From positions 1 through 64,000 of the forward strand of contig DATGQD010000069.1 of assembly GCA_035304385.1 (NCBI GenBank): DNA of 64,000 bases, read 5' to 3'. Position numbers and translations under genes: made by a program. How positions within the stretch are numbered: position 1 is the stretch's first letter; the number at the start of each line of letters is the position of its first letter. The notes under the pieces were generated by a model. The model ran no database searches. It was not told the origin of the DNA and was given only the letters and a program-made list of their open reading frames with translations. The stretch comes from ZC4RG29 sp035304385. Its GTDB lineage: Bacteria > Bacteroidota > Bacteroidia > Cytophagales > Cyclobacteriaceae. Positions 7,659 to 16,370 of the stretch are shown piece by piece.

Positions 7659-10600
7659 ATGCTGAAGAAATTTATCGACAGGCCGGTACTATCCACCGTT
7701 GTTTCCATAATCGTCCTGATGCTGGGTGTGCTGGGCTTGATCAATCTGCCCGTAACGCAATATCCGGACATTGCGCCCCCGACAGTGCGCGTGGGAGCCA
7801 ACTACCCCGGCGCCAATGCTGAAACCGTTTTGCAAAGTGTGATCATACCGCTGGAGGAACAGATCAACGGTGTGGAAGGTATGAGTTACATTACCTCATC
7901 GGCGAGTAACAACGGCGGCGCTACTATTCAGGTGTTTTTTAAACAAGGCATCGACCCTGATATCGCAGCCGTGAACGTGCAGAACCGCGTGTCGCGGGCG
8001 TTGCCGCTGCTACCCCGAGAAGTAACACAGTCGGGCGTGGTTACGCAAAAGCAGCAGACGAGTGCGCTGATGTTCTTTACAGTGTATTCAGATAATCCGA
8101 ACTACGACGCGACTTTCATTCAGAATTATCTCAACATCAATGTGCTCCCCGCGCTGAAACGGATTGATGGCGTGGGCGACGTGAGTGTCTTCGGCGCGAA
8201 GAACTATGCGATGCGCATCTGGCTGCGTCCTGAAAAGCTGGCGGCCTACAACCTCATGCCTTCTGACGTTACAGCCGCAATCAACGAACAGAGCCTGGAA
8301 GCGGCAGCCGGCTCGCTGGGACAAAATCATGCCGAGGCATTTGAATATGTCATCAAGTACAGCGGTCGGTACAACACACAGGAAGAGTATGAGAACATTG
8401 TGGTACGGGCAATCGGCAACGGGCAATTCCTCCGACTCAAGGACGTCGCGGATGTAGAACTCGATGCTGAAGGTTACAACGTAATCTCGTTCACGAACGG
8501 GCTTCCCGGAATCAGTATGGGGGTGTACCAAACGCCCGGCTCTAATGCCCAGGAAATCATTGAAAACATTCACGCCACGCTGGATGAGTTGGACGATGAT
8601 TTCCCGCCGGGTCTTCACGTCAGGATCAACTTCGACACGAACGAATTTCTCACCGCATCTATTGAAAAGGTGGTCGTTACCCTGATAGAGGCGTTCATCC
8701 TCGTATTCCTCGTCGTCTTTATTTTCCTTCAGGACTTCCGGTCAACGCTCATCCCGGCGTTGGCGGTGCCCGTTTCAATTGTCGGTACCTTTTTCTTCCT
8801 CGGACTATTCGGGTATTCGATCAACCTGTTGACGCTCTTCGCCTTGGTGCTGGCGATCGGTATCGTGGTGGACGATGCCATTGTGGTCGTTGAAGCGGTA
8901 CACGCCAAACTCGAAAGTGGCGCCAAGTCAGCCCTTGAGGCCAGCCATGCCGCGATGGAAGAAATAACGGGCGCCATCATCTCCATCACACTCGTGATGG
9001 CGGCGGTGTTTATCCCGGTGACATTTATTACAGGTCCAACGGGTGTGTTCTATGAACAATTTGGTGTGACGCTCATTGTCGCCATCGGTATTTCCGCGGT
9101 CAACGCATTGACCCTGAGTCCGGCGCTCAGCGCGCTGTTCCTGAAACCCGTACACGAGGAGGAGCACGAAAAGGGTCTTATGAAGCGGTTTTTTGCCGGC
9201 TTCAACAGGGGATTCCAGGCTACGACACAACGCTATGTGCAAAGTCTGCGGTTTCTGTATCGGTATAAGTGGATAACACCCGCCGCCCTTCTCGTTGCCC
9301 TGGTGGCGATATACTGGTCTTCGATGACAACGCCGACGGGTTTTGTTCCCAATGAGGATCGTGGTATCATCTTTACAAACGTGGAATTGCCCGTGGGCGC
9401 CTCGCTGGATCGTACCGTGCAGGTAATGCAGGAATTGCAGGCCCGACTGAACGAAATACCGGGCGTAGAAGGCGCGTCGTTGGTGAGTGGTTCCAACTTC
9501 TTTTCCGGCGCAGGCAGTAACCATGGTCTTGGATTCATTAAGCTGAGTCCGTGGAGCGAACGCAAAGACGAGTCTATGTCGGCCGATGCGATCATGGCGC
9601 GGATGTTACAGGTAGCGGCAGGCATCACCGACGCGAACATATTATTCTTTTCACCACCGAGTGTACCGGGCTTCGGCGTGTCGTCAGGCTTCGAGGTACA
9701 GGTACTCGACAGACTGGGCGGAGATTTCGCTGAGCTTGACCGGGTAACGCAGGAGTACATCGGCCAACTCATGCAACGTCCGGAGATCCTTTATGCGCAG
9801 AGTGCGTTCCACACCAACTATCCGCAGTATGAGATCGACCTGGATGTCCCCCGCGCCAAAGAGGCGGGCGTATCCATTAGCGCGATCTTCGGGACCCTAC
9901 AGGGTTACATTGGTGGGATCTATGCAGCTGACTTCGCACGTTTCGGAAAGCAGTATCGTGTGTATGTGCAGGCGTTGCCGCAGGACCGCGCGACAACGGA
10001 GAGTCTCAATTCGTTATATGTTCGAAATGCGTCCGGACAAATGGCGCCCATAACCCAGTTCGTTCAATTGCGTCGGGTGTACGGTCCGCAAGCCGTGACA
10101 CGCTTTAACTTGTACAATGCCGCGAGCGTAAACGGCGCGGCTGCTCCCGGTTTCTCTTCGGGTGACGCCATCCGCGCGGTACAGGAAGTCGCCAGCACCG
10201 CGCTTCCGAGAAACTATACCATCGACTTTTCAGGTCTTACACGCGAAGAGATATCCGCCGGAAAGCAGACGCTGTTCATCATATTACTCAGCGTGGCTTT
10301 CGTGTATTTCATCCTGGCGGGACAGTACGAAAGCTACCTGATTCCTTTCGCGGTCTTGTTGTCATTGCCCGTCGGGATAATGGGCGCCTACGTGTCCACG
10401 AAGCTGGCCGGTCTTGAGGTGAACGTATACTTCCAGATCGCATTGGTGATGCTCATCGGCCTTCTGGCCAAGAACGCGATCCTGATCGTGGAATTCGGCA
10501 TACAGCGAAGACGCGCGGGTTATTCCATCGTGGAGGCCGCGTTCGAAGGCGCACGCGTCCGGCTTCGTCCCATCCTCATGACATCGTTTGCGTTTATTAT

Positions 10601-10790
10601 TGGATTGCTTCCGCTGGTACTCGCGGGCGGCATCGGCGCCCGGGGAAATAACTCGATCGGAACAGGGGCGGTCGGCGGTCTGCTGATCGGTACAGTACTG
10701 GGTGTGTTTGTGATCCCCATACTTTACATCCTCTTCCAGTGGTTGCATGAAAAAGTAAGCCGCAAGCCTTTCACGCGCCCCAACCCTTGA
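7659..10790 (+). CDS. RND multidrug efflux pump, inner-membrane subunit (HAE1/AcrB family)
   Basis: A 1043-residue proton-driven trimeric pump of the hydrophobe/amphiphile efflux type, the same length as AcrB. The N-terminus (MLKKFIDRPVLSTVVSI) is typical of the family. The proton-relay residues are present at the expected positions: Asp405 and Asp406 in helix 4 (GIVVDDAIVV; AcrB 407/408) and Lys938 in helix 10 (GLLAKNAIL; AcrB 940). Two large periplasmic loops with porter and docking domains follow helices 1 and 7. It is the second gene of the TetR-controlled operon and should export lipophilic drugs, detergents or bile-like compounds; the real substrate cannot be read from sequence. Confidence 0.93.
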   Translation: MLKKFIDRPVLSTVVSIIVLMLGVLGLINLPVTQYPDIAPPTVRVGANYPGANAETVLQSVIIPLEEQINGVEGMSYITSSASNNGGATIQVFFKQGIDPDIAAVNVQNRVSRALPLLPREVTQSGVVTQKQQTSALMFFTVYSDNPNYDATFIQNYLNINVLPALKRIDGVGDVSVFGAKNYAMRIWLRPEKLAAYNLMPSDVTAAINEQSLEAAAGSLGQNHAEAFEYVIKYSGRYNTQEEYENIVVRAIGNGQFLRLKDVADVELDAEGYNVISFTNGLPGISMGVYQTPGSNAQEIIENIHATLDELDDDFPPGLHVRINFDTNEFLTASIEKVVVTLIEAFILVFLVVFIFLQDFRSTLIPALAVPVSIVGTFFFLGLFGYSINLLTLFALVLAIGIVVDDAIVVVEAVHAKLESGAKSALEASHAAMEEITGAIISITLVMAAVFIPVTFITGPTGVFYEQFGVTLIVAIGISAVNALTLSPALSALFLKPVHEEEHEKGLMKRFFAGFNRGFQATTQRYVQSLRFLYRYKWITPAALLVALVAIYWSSMTTPTGFVPNEDRGIIFTNVELPVGASLDRTVQVMQELQARLNEIPGVEGASLVSGSNFFSGAGSNHGLGFIKLSPWSERKDESMSADAIMARMLQVAAGITDANILFFSPPSVPGFGVSSGFEVQVLDRLGGDFAELDRVTQEYIGQLMQRPEILYAQSAFHTNYPQYEIDLDVPRAKEAGVSISAIFGTLQGYIGGIYAADFARFGKQYRVYVQALPQDRATTESLNSLYVRNASGQMAPITQFVQLRRVYGPQAVTRFNLYNAASVNGAAAPGFSSGDAIRAVQEVASTALPRNYTIDFSGLTREEISAGKQTLFIILLSVAFVYFILAGQYESYLIPFAVLLSLPVGIMGAYVSTKLAGLEVNVYFQIALVMLIGLLAKNAILIVEFGIQRRRAGYSIVEAAFEGARVRLRPILMTSFAFIIGLLPLVLAGGIGARGNNSIGTGAVGGLLIGTVLGVFVIPILYILFQWLHEKVSRKPFTRPNP

Positions 10791-10795
10791 ATGCA

Positions 10796-12193
10796 ATGAA
10801 GATTCGTATCCTTTATATTCCTTTACTCGCTGTAGCACTGTTCACCCTGCAGTCCTGCTTTGTGGCGAAAGAATATTCACGTCCGGAAGTCGTGCATGAG
10901 GCGCACTTCCGAACCGATTCGCTGGAAACTGATAGTGTTACCCTGGCGATGGTATCGTGGCGCGAGATGTTTACCGATCCCCACCTGGTACGACACATCG
11001 AGAACGCCCTTGAAAACAATATCGACATACGCATCGCGCTGCAGCAAATCGTTGTGGGCCGCGCGTACTTTAATCAGGGCAAGCAAGGCCAATTGCCCAC
11101 CCTGAACGTGACGGGCAGAATGAGCTACCAGGAGCTTGCGCGGAACAGTCAGTTCGGTGAGTTCTTCGACGGAGCCATCACCCAATATGAGCTTAGTGGT
11201 ACCTTATCGTGGGAAGCCGACATCTGGGGGCGGATCAGGAGTCAGAAGCGTGCCTTCGAAGCTACCTACCTGCAGTCGGTGGCCGCGCACCAGGCGGTGA
11301 AGACAGAGCTGATCGCGAACGTAGCCGGACTGTATTTTCAGTTGCTGGCCCTCGACGAACAATTGAGAATAGCTGAGGAAACGATTCGTACACGGGAGAG
11401 CAGCCTCGAAACTACCCGTGCCCTAAAAGATGCAGGCCAGGTTACCGAGGTGGCAGTGAAACAAACGGAAGCTCAACTGTATTCTGCACGTGCACTGCTT
11501 GCCGATCTCAAGCTCAATATTAAACTACTGGAAAACACCATTTCGATCCTGTTGGGTGAAGCGCCGCATGCCATTGAAAGAGGGACACTCGCCGACATCA
11601 GCTTTAACCAGACCCTCGATACGGGCTTCCCGGTTCAACTCCTGGCCAACAGGCCGGACGTGCGCGCTGCCGAGTTCGGATTGGTGAATGCTTTTGAATT
11701 GACCAACGTAGCGCGGAGCAATTTCTATCCCTCTTTAAATATCTCGGCTACCGGCGGGTTGCAAAGCCTGGAGTTCGACCAGCTGTTTAGTACCAATTCC
11801 TTATTTGCCAACATTATCGGCTCCCTCGCACAACCTGTGTTAAACGGCCGAAGGATCCGAACCCAATATGAGGTTGCGCAGGCGCAGCAGGAGCAGGCTT
11901 ACCTGGCCTTTCGTCGGACTGTGCTGACCGCCAGCCGCGAGGTTTCGGATGCGTTGTTCCGATACGATGCCGCCGGCGAAAAGATTACCGCCAAGTCGCA
12001 AGAGTATGAAGCGTATGACCTGGCAACCACCTATTCTGAGGAGTTGCTCAACAATGGCCTGGCAAGTTACCTGGAGGTGCTCACCGCACGCCAGAACGCA
12101 CTGAATTCCCAGCTCGATCTCGTCAACGCGCGCCTCGATCGAATGAGTGCCGTAGTGACCCTGTACCGTGCATTGGGTGGGGGCTGGCGGTAG
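10796..12193 (+). CDS. RND efflux outer-membrane channel (TolC/OprM-like, NodT family)
   Basis: A 465-residue outer-membrane lipoprotein completing the tripartite pump. The frame opens at a TTG overlapping the pump's stop, but the ATG at 10796 gives a cleaner signal with lipobox Cys21 (LQSC). Two internally repeated outer-membrane-efflux domains are visible. The first contains LENNIDIRIALQQI and 'LSWEADIWGRIRSQKRA', the hallmark W-E-x-D-x-W-G segment of the family. The second starts near RPDVRAAEFGL and includes NFYPSLNISATGG. Length and motifs match OprM-type channels. The gene follows the pump without a gap, as the last gene of the operon. Confidence 0.9.
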   Translation: MKIRILYIPLLAVALFTLQSCFVAKEYSRPEVVHEAHFRTDSLETDSVTLAMVSWREMFTDPHLVRHIENALENNIDIRIALQQIVVGRAYFNQGKQGQLPTLNVTGRMSYQELARNSQFGEFFDGAITQYELSGTLSWEADIWGRIRSQKRAFEATYLQSVAAHQAVKTELIANVAGLYFQLLALDEQLRIAEETIRTRESSLETTRALKDAGQVTEVAVKQTEAQLYSARALLADLKLNIKLLENTISILLGEAPHAIERGTLADISFNQTLDTGFPVQLLANRPDVRAAEFGLVNAFELTNVARSNFYPSLNISATGGLQSLEFDQLFSTNSLFANIIGSLAQPVLNGRRIRTQYEVAQAQQEQAYLAFRRTVLTASREVSDALFRYDAAGEKITAKSQEYEAYDLATTYSEELLNNGLASYLEVLTARQNALNSQLDLVNARLDRMSAVVTLYRALGGGWR

Positions 12194-12343
12194 ATTCCGA
12201 GGGCCAAAAGCTGCGGCTGATTATCGTCGCACGGATACCGTTAATAGGTAAAATTCTATACCTTTAGCTTAATCGACAACCCGACATTTTATCGGCCGGG
12301 TGTGGAGATATTTTCACTAAAGTGTGCACATAACTCAGATGCT

Positions 12344-15094
12344 ATGGACCAGGATATTCTAAATGCCAGGCGGGAATTAACACTGTCCGGAAAAAAGGTT
12401 ACTTACTATAGCCTCCGCGCGTTGAAGGAGGCAGGCTATGCAATCGAACGACTTCCATTTTGTATGCGCGTTCTTGCGGAGAACGTTATCCGTAATTACG
12501 ACGGCTATGTAGTGACGCGCGAACACATAGACTCCGTGTTGGGCTGGACGCCAAAGCCGGCCGACAAAGAAATACCCTTTAAGCCAGCACGCGTGCTGAT
12601 GCAAGACTTCACCGGCGTGCCTTCGATCGTTGATATCGCCTCCCTTCGCGGGGAAATGGTGCGGAAGGGAAAGGACCCGGCGCGAATTAACCCATTGGTG
12701 CCGGTGGACCTGGTTATCGACCACTCCGTGCAGGTCGACTACTTTGGCAGTAAGGAAGCGTATGAAAAGAATGTGACGCGTGAATACGAACGCAACAGCG
12801 AGCGATACCGCTTTCTCAAGTGGGCCCAGACAGCGTTCGATAACTTCTCCGTAGTGCCCCCCGGCATGGGGATCTGTCACCAGGTAAACCTGGAGTATCT
12901 CTCCCAGTGTGTTATCGAACGCGACGGCGTTGTATTCCCTGATACCCTGGTCGGGACGGATTCGCACACGCCGATGGTAAACGGGCTTGGCATCGTGGCG
13001 TATGGCGTAGGTGGCATCGAAGCGGAAGCCGCGCTGTTGGGGCAACCGCATTTCATGGCATTGCCCGAAGTCATCGGACTAAAACTTACCGGCAAGTTGC
13101 CATTGGGAAGTACCGCTACCGACCTCGTGCTTACAATCACCGAACTCTTGCGGCGTACTAATGTGGTAGGAAAGTTTGTCGAAGTGTTTGGCGATGGCCT
13201 GGGGTCGCTCAGCGTACCCGACCGTGCTACGATAGGGAACATGTCGCCGGAGTTTGGCTGTACCATCACATTTTTCCCGATCGACGAAAAGACGTTGCAA
13301 TATCTGGATAAAACCAATCGCCCGGCCGAATTGATCGACAGGGTCGAACGCTATACACGGGAGAATCTGTTATGGCGCGAGAACGAGGAGGCCGTGCAAT
13401 ACAGCCAGGTGGTAGAATTGGATCTTGGGTCTGTACGGCCCACGATTTCCGGACCGAGTCGCCCCCAGGACAAGATCCTTCTGAGCGAAGCAAAGCAACG
13501 GATAAAAGACATTCTGGAAGATCGGTACGCGCGGCAATACGTAGAACATGGAGACCGCGCCCTTAACCGATGGGCCAACGAGGGCGGCAACGTCGAGCCT
13601 GCGGAAGTTGTTGTGCAGGAACGCTCGCGCATGCGGACAGTGAGCGTTACGATGGATGGGGAGACGTTCGACCTTAGCGATGGCGATGTCGTCATCGCTG
13701 CCATCACAAGCTGTACCAACACGTCCAACCCCGACGTAATGATCGGCGCTGGACTCATGGCAAAGAAGGCTGTCGAGAAAGGGCTTAATGTCAGGCCCTG
13801 GGTTAAGACGAGCCTGGCGCCGGGGTCGAAGGTCGTCACCGACTACCTCGAGGAGGCCGGTCTGCTGGAAGCTTTGGAGCAACTGCAGTTTCACGTGGTA
13901 GGATATGGCTGTACCTCTTGTATCGGAAACTCCGGACCGTTGCCAGACCCGATCGCAAAAGCGGTAGTTGAAAACGACCTGATCGTTGCTGCCACGCTCT
14001 CCAGCAATCGCAACTATGAGGCGCGCATACACCCGCAGGTGAAGATGAACTTCCTGATGTCACCCTTGCTCGTAGTCGCTCACGCCCTCGCGGGGAGGAT
14101 GGACCTCGATATGGAGAATGAACCTCTGGGTATAGGGAGCGATGGCGAACCCGTGTACTTAAGGGATATTTGGCCGTCTGAGAAGCAGGTGCAGGAGGCC
14201 GTGAACCAAGTGGTGCGCAAGGAATATTTCAAGAAGAACTACGATGAAATATTCGATGGCAACGAGCACTGGCGCAACCTGCAGGCACCGACTGATAAGG
14301 CGTATAGGTGGGATGAGAAGTCCACCTATGTTAAAGAGGCCCCCTTCTTTATCAATCTCAGCAAGAAGCCGAATCCGATTGCCCCCATTGAAAACGCCCG
14401 GGTGCTGCTGCTGCTTGGAGACTCGATCACAACAGATCATATTTCGCCCGCGGGATCGTTTAGCCCGGAGTCTCCGGCAGGAAAGTATCTGCTTGAACGC
14501 GGCGTAAAGCCACACGACTTCAACTCGTACGGTTCGCGGCGTGGTAACGATGAGGTGATGGTGCGCGGTACCTTTGCGAACGTGCGGATCCGGAACCGCC
14601 TGGCAAAGCGGGAGGGAGGTTATACAACCTGTTTTGTCAACAACGAAGAGATGACCGTGTATGAGGCGGCTATGAAGTACAAGGAAGCGGGTACACCCCT
14701 GCTCGTGCTTGCAGGCAAGGAATATGGAAGTGGCTCTTCACGCGACTGGGCGGCAAAGGGAACCTACCTGCTGGGCGTACGCGCTGTGCTAGCCGAAAGC
14801 TTCGAACGCATACACAGAAGTAACCTGGTGGGGATGGGCGTACTGCCACTCCAATATAAAGCCGGTGAAACGGCTGATACACTGGGACTGGATGGCACGG
14901 AGACCTTCACCCTTAAGGGACTTGATGACAACATAAAGCCGGGACAGGAACTGACAGTTGAGGCTGTACACCCCGATGGAAAAAAGAAAACGTTCAACGT
15001 TGTCAGCCGTCTCGACAGCATCATAGAGATCGACTACTACAGAAATGACGGCATCCTTCAGTATATGCTTCGCAACTTCCTGAACGAAGGCTGA
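12344..15094 (+). CDS. acnA: Aconitate hydratase A
   Basis: A 916-residue [4Fe-4S] dehydratase interconverting citrate and isocitrate in the TCA cycle, cytosolic. The three cluster ligands are visible as Cys457 (ITSCTNTSN) and Cys523/Cys526 (GYGCTSCIGNSG). Substrate-binding motifs include DSHTPMVNGLG near residue 207 and the C-terminal swivel domain with GSSRDWAAKG. Length and domain order (large N-terminal part, linker, C-terminal swivel) match the AcnA/IRP1 type, not the AcnB type. The frame opens at a GTG at 12302, but the ATG at 12344 aligns with usual family N-termini. It seems to stand alone, with about 150 non-coding bases on each side. TACCTTTA at 12259-12266 is one mismatch from a -7 box. 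Confidence 0.93.
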   Translation: MDQDILNARRELTLSGKKVTYYSLRALKEAGYAIERLPFCMRVLAENVIRNYDGYVVTREHIDSVLGWTPKPADKEIPFKPARVLMQDFTGVPSIVDIASLRGEMVRKGKDPARINPLVPVDLVIDHSVQVDYFGSKEAYEKNVTREYERNSERYRFLKWAQTAFDNFSVVPPGMGICHQVNLEYLSQCVIERDGVVFPDTLVGTDSHTPMVNGLGIVAYGVGGIEAEAALLGQPHFMALPEVIGLKLTGKLPLGSTATDLVLTITELLRRTNVVGKFVEVFGDGLGSLSVPDRATIGNMSPEFGCTITFFPIDEKTLQYLDKTNRPAELIDRVERYTRENLLWRENEEAVQYSQVVELDLGSVRPTISGPSRPQDKILLSEAKQRIKDILEDRYARQYVEHGDRALNRWANEGGNVEPAEVVVQERSRMRTVSVTMDGETFDLSDGDVVIAAITSCTNTSNPDVMIGAGLMAKKAVEKGLNVRPWVKTSLAPGSKVVTDYLEEAGLLEALEQLQFHVVGYGCTSCIGNSGPLPDPIAKAVVENDLIVAATLSSNRNYEARIHPQVKMNFLMSPLLVVAHALAGRMDLDMENEPLGIGSDGEPVYLRDIWPSEKQVQEAVNQVVRKEYFKKNYDEIFDGNEHWRNLQAPTDKAYRWDEKSTYVKEAPFFINLSKKPNPIAPIENARVLLLLGDSITTDHISPAGSFSPESPAGKYLLERGVKPHDFNSYGSRRGNDEVMVRGTFANVRIRNRLAKREGGYTTCFVNNEEMTVYEAAMKYKEAGTPLLVLAGKEYGSGSSRDWAAKGTYLLGVRAVLAESFERIHRSNLVGMGVLPLQYKAGETADTLGLDGTETFTLKGLDDNIKPGQELTVEAVHPDGKKKTFNVVSRLDSIIEIDYYRNDGILQYMLRNFLNEG

Positions 15095-15253
15095 CCGGAA
15101 TCGCCCAAAACCGGGTAGGAACATAGTGGCTATGCGGACACTCGTCGCGTCAGGATGCGCTGAGACGTGTCGCATTTGGTCCATCGCGCGATAATGAGTA
15201 CATTGGTGAAGGCGGTTCGCCGCCTCACTTTTTATATATTGAGTTGCGCGCTA

Positions 15254-15691
15254 ATGCAGAACAATGAAATCGAAATCCTGATCGTAGAAGATAACCTCTA
15301 CGATGCCGAGTTGACAATCCGGGCGCTCAGGAAGCAGAATCTTGCAAACAAACTCATCCACCTTCGCGACGGAGCAGAGGCACTCGACTTCCTGTTCGCC
15401 AACGGAAAGTATGCCGATCGGAATCCGGAATTCATTCCCCGTGTTGTGTTCCTCGACCTGAAGATGCCCAAGGTAGATGGCATAGAAGTCCTGCGTAAGA
15501 TAAAATCGGACGCCCGGACTCGTTCCATCCCCGTGGTCATTCTCACATCGTCGGCAGAAGATCCCGATGTGAAACGCTGTTATGATCTGGGAGCCAACAG
15601 CTACATCGTCAAGCCTGTTGAGTTTGAAAATTTTGTTCGCATCGTCTCTGATCTTGGGCTATATTGGATCGTCATCAACAAAACATCCTGA
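15254..15691 (+). CDS. Stand-alone response regulator receiver (Rcp1-like)
   Basis: A 145-residue single-domain receiver. The acidic pair is in the opening ILIVEDN, the phosphorylation site is Asp68 (FLDLKMPKVDG), and the conserved Thr/Ser and Lys lie in VVILTSSAED and YIVKPVEF. This is the Rcp1/CheY-like subtype (L-D-L-x-M-P-x-x-D-G) that commonly receives phosphate from multi-PAS or phytochrome-like kinases and has no output domain of its own. The ATG at 15254 removes a non-conserved 29-residue extension. It is followed after 129 bases by the YfiR-like gene and its kinase, so it may be the partner of the kinase at 16371; that pairing is inference. Confidence 0.87.
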   Translation: MQNNEIEILIVEDNLYDAELTIRALRKQNLANKLIHLRDGAEALDFLFANGKYADRNPEFIPRVVFLDLKMPKVDGIEVLRKIKSDARTRSIPVVILTSSAEDPDVKRCYDLGANSYIVKPVEFENFVRIVSDLGLYWIVINKTS

Positions 15692-15820
15692 TAATGAAGG
15701 CGATAGATAATAGCCGGATTTGGCATTATCCTTGTAAACTTTCCTGTGAACAGCCCGCCAGCAAGCCATCCCACACATGATTGATTGAAAACCAAAAGCG
15801 GCAACTTCGTGAAACACGGG

Positions 15821-16366
15821 ATGATGTTTCGGATTTTATGGACGTGTTTGGCCCTGACCTCATTGCAGGTTCAGGGATCAAATGCTGCCGCGCAGGTGCC
15901 GGACGAATACAAAGTCAAGGCTGTCTTTCTCTTTCATTTTGCCCAGTTTGTTGAATGGCCTGACGACAGTTTTTCCCGCCAGGACGAACCGATGGTCATT
16001 GGCGTTCTGGGAGAAAATCCTTTCGGCGATTATCTCGACGAGGTGGTATCAGGAGAATCGATTAAAGGCCACCCACTTCAGGTAAAGCGATTCAGCAAAC
16101 CGGAAGAAATCAGCAAATGCCATATCCTCTTTGTTGGTGTCGATGGCATGGGGCAACTCCGTACGCTGTTGAAGGATCTGGAATCCCGGGCGATGCTCAC
16201 GGTGGGCGACAACCCCGCGTTCATACGGGCAGGGGGGATGATTCGGTTTTTCTCTGAGGACAGCAAGATCCGATTGCAAATTAATCCGGAAGCAGCACGC
16301 TCTTCCGGGCTGATGATAAGTTCGAAGTTATTGAGACTTGCAGACATTTCGATTCCAAAGTCCTGA
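15821..16366 (+). CDS. YfiR-family periplasmic protein (DUF4154)
   Basis: A 181-residue secreted protein. The ATG at 15821 gives a signal peptide ending near the A-A-A region at residue 25; the frame before it opens at a TTG. The mature domain shows the DUF4154 pattern: 'YKVKAVFLFHFAQFVEWPDD', then VIGVLGENPFG, and a C-terminal part with TVGDNPAFIRAGGMIRFF and INPEAARSSGLMISSKLLRLA. In Pseudomonas, YfiR binds the periplasmic side of the CHASE8 diguanylate cyclase YfiN and holds it inactive. Here the next gene, 4 bases downstream, is a CHASE8 histidine kinase, so this protein probably gates that kinase. Whether the redox cysteines of Pseudomonas YfiR are conserved was not resolved. Confidence 0.85.
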   Translation: MMFRILWTCLALTSLQVQGSNAAAQVPDEYKVKAVFLFHFAQFVEWPDDSFSRQDEPMVIGVLGENPFGDYLDEVVSGESIKGHPLQVKRFSKPEEISKCHILFVGVDGMGQLRTLLKDLESRAMLTVGDNPAFIRAGGMIRFFSEDSKIRLQINPEAARSSGLMISSKLLRLADISIPKS

Positions 16367-16370
16367 CGCA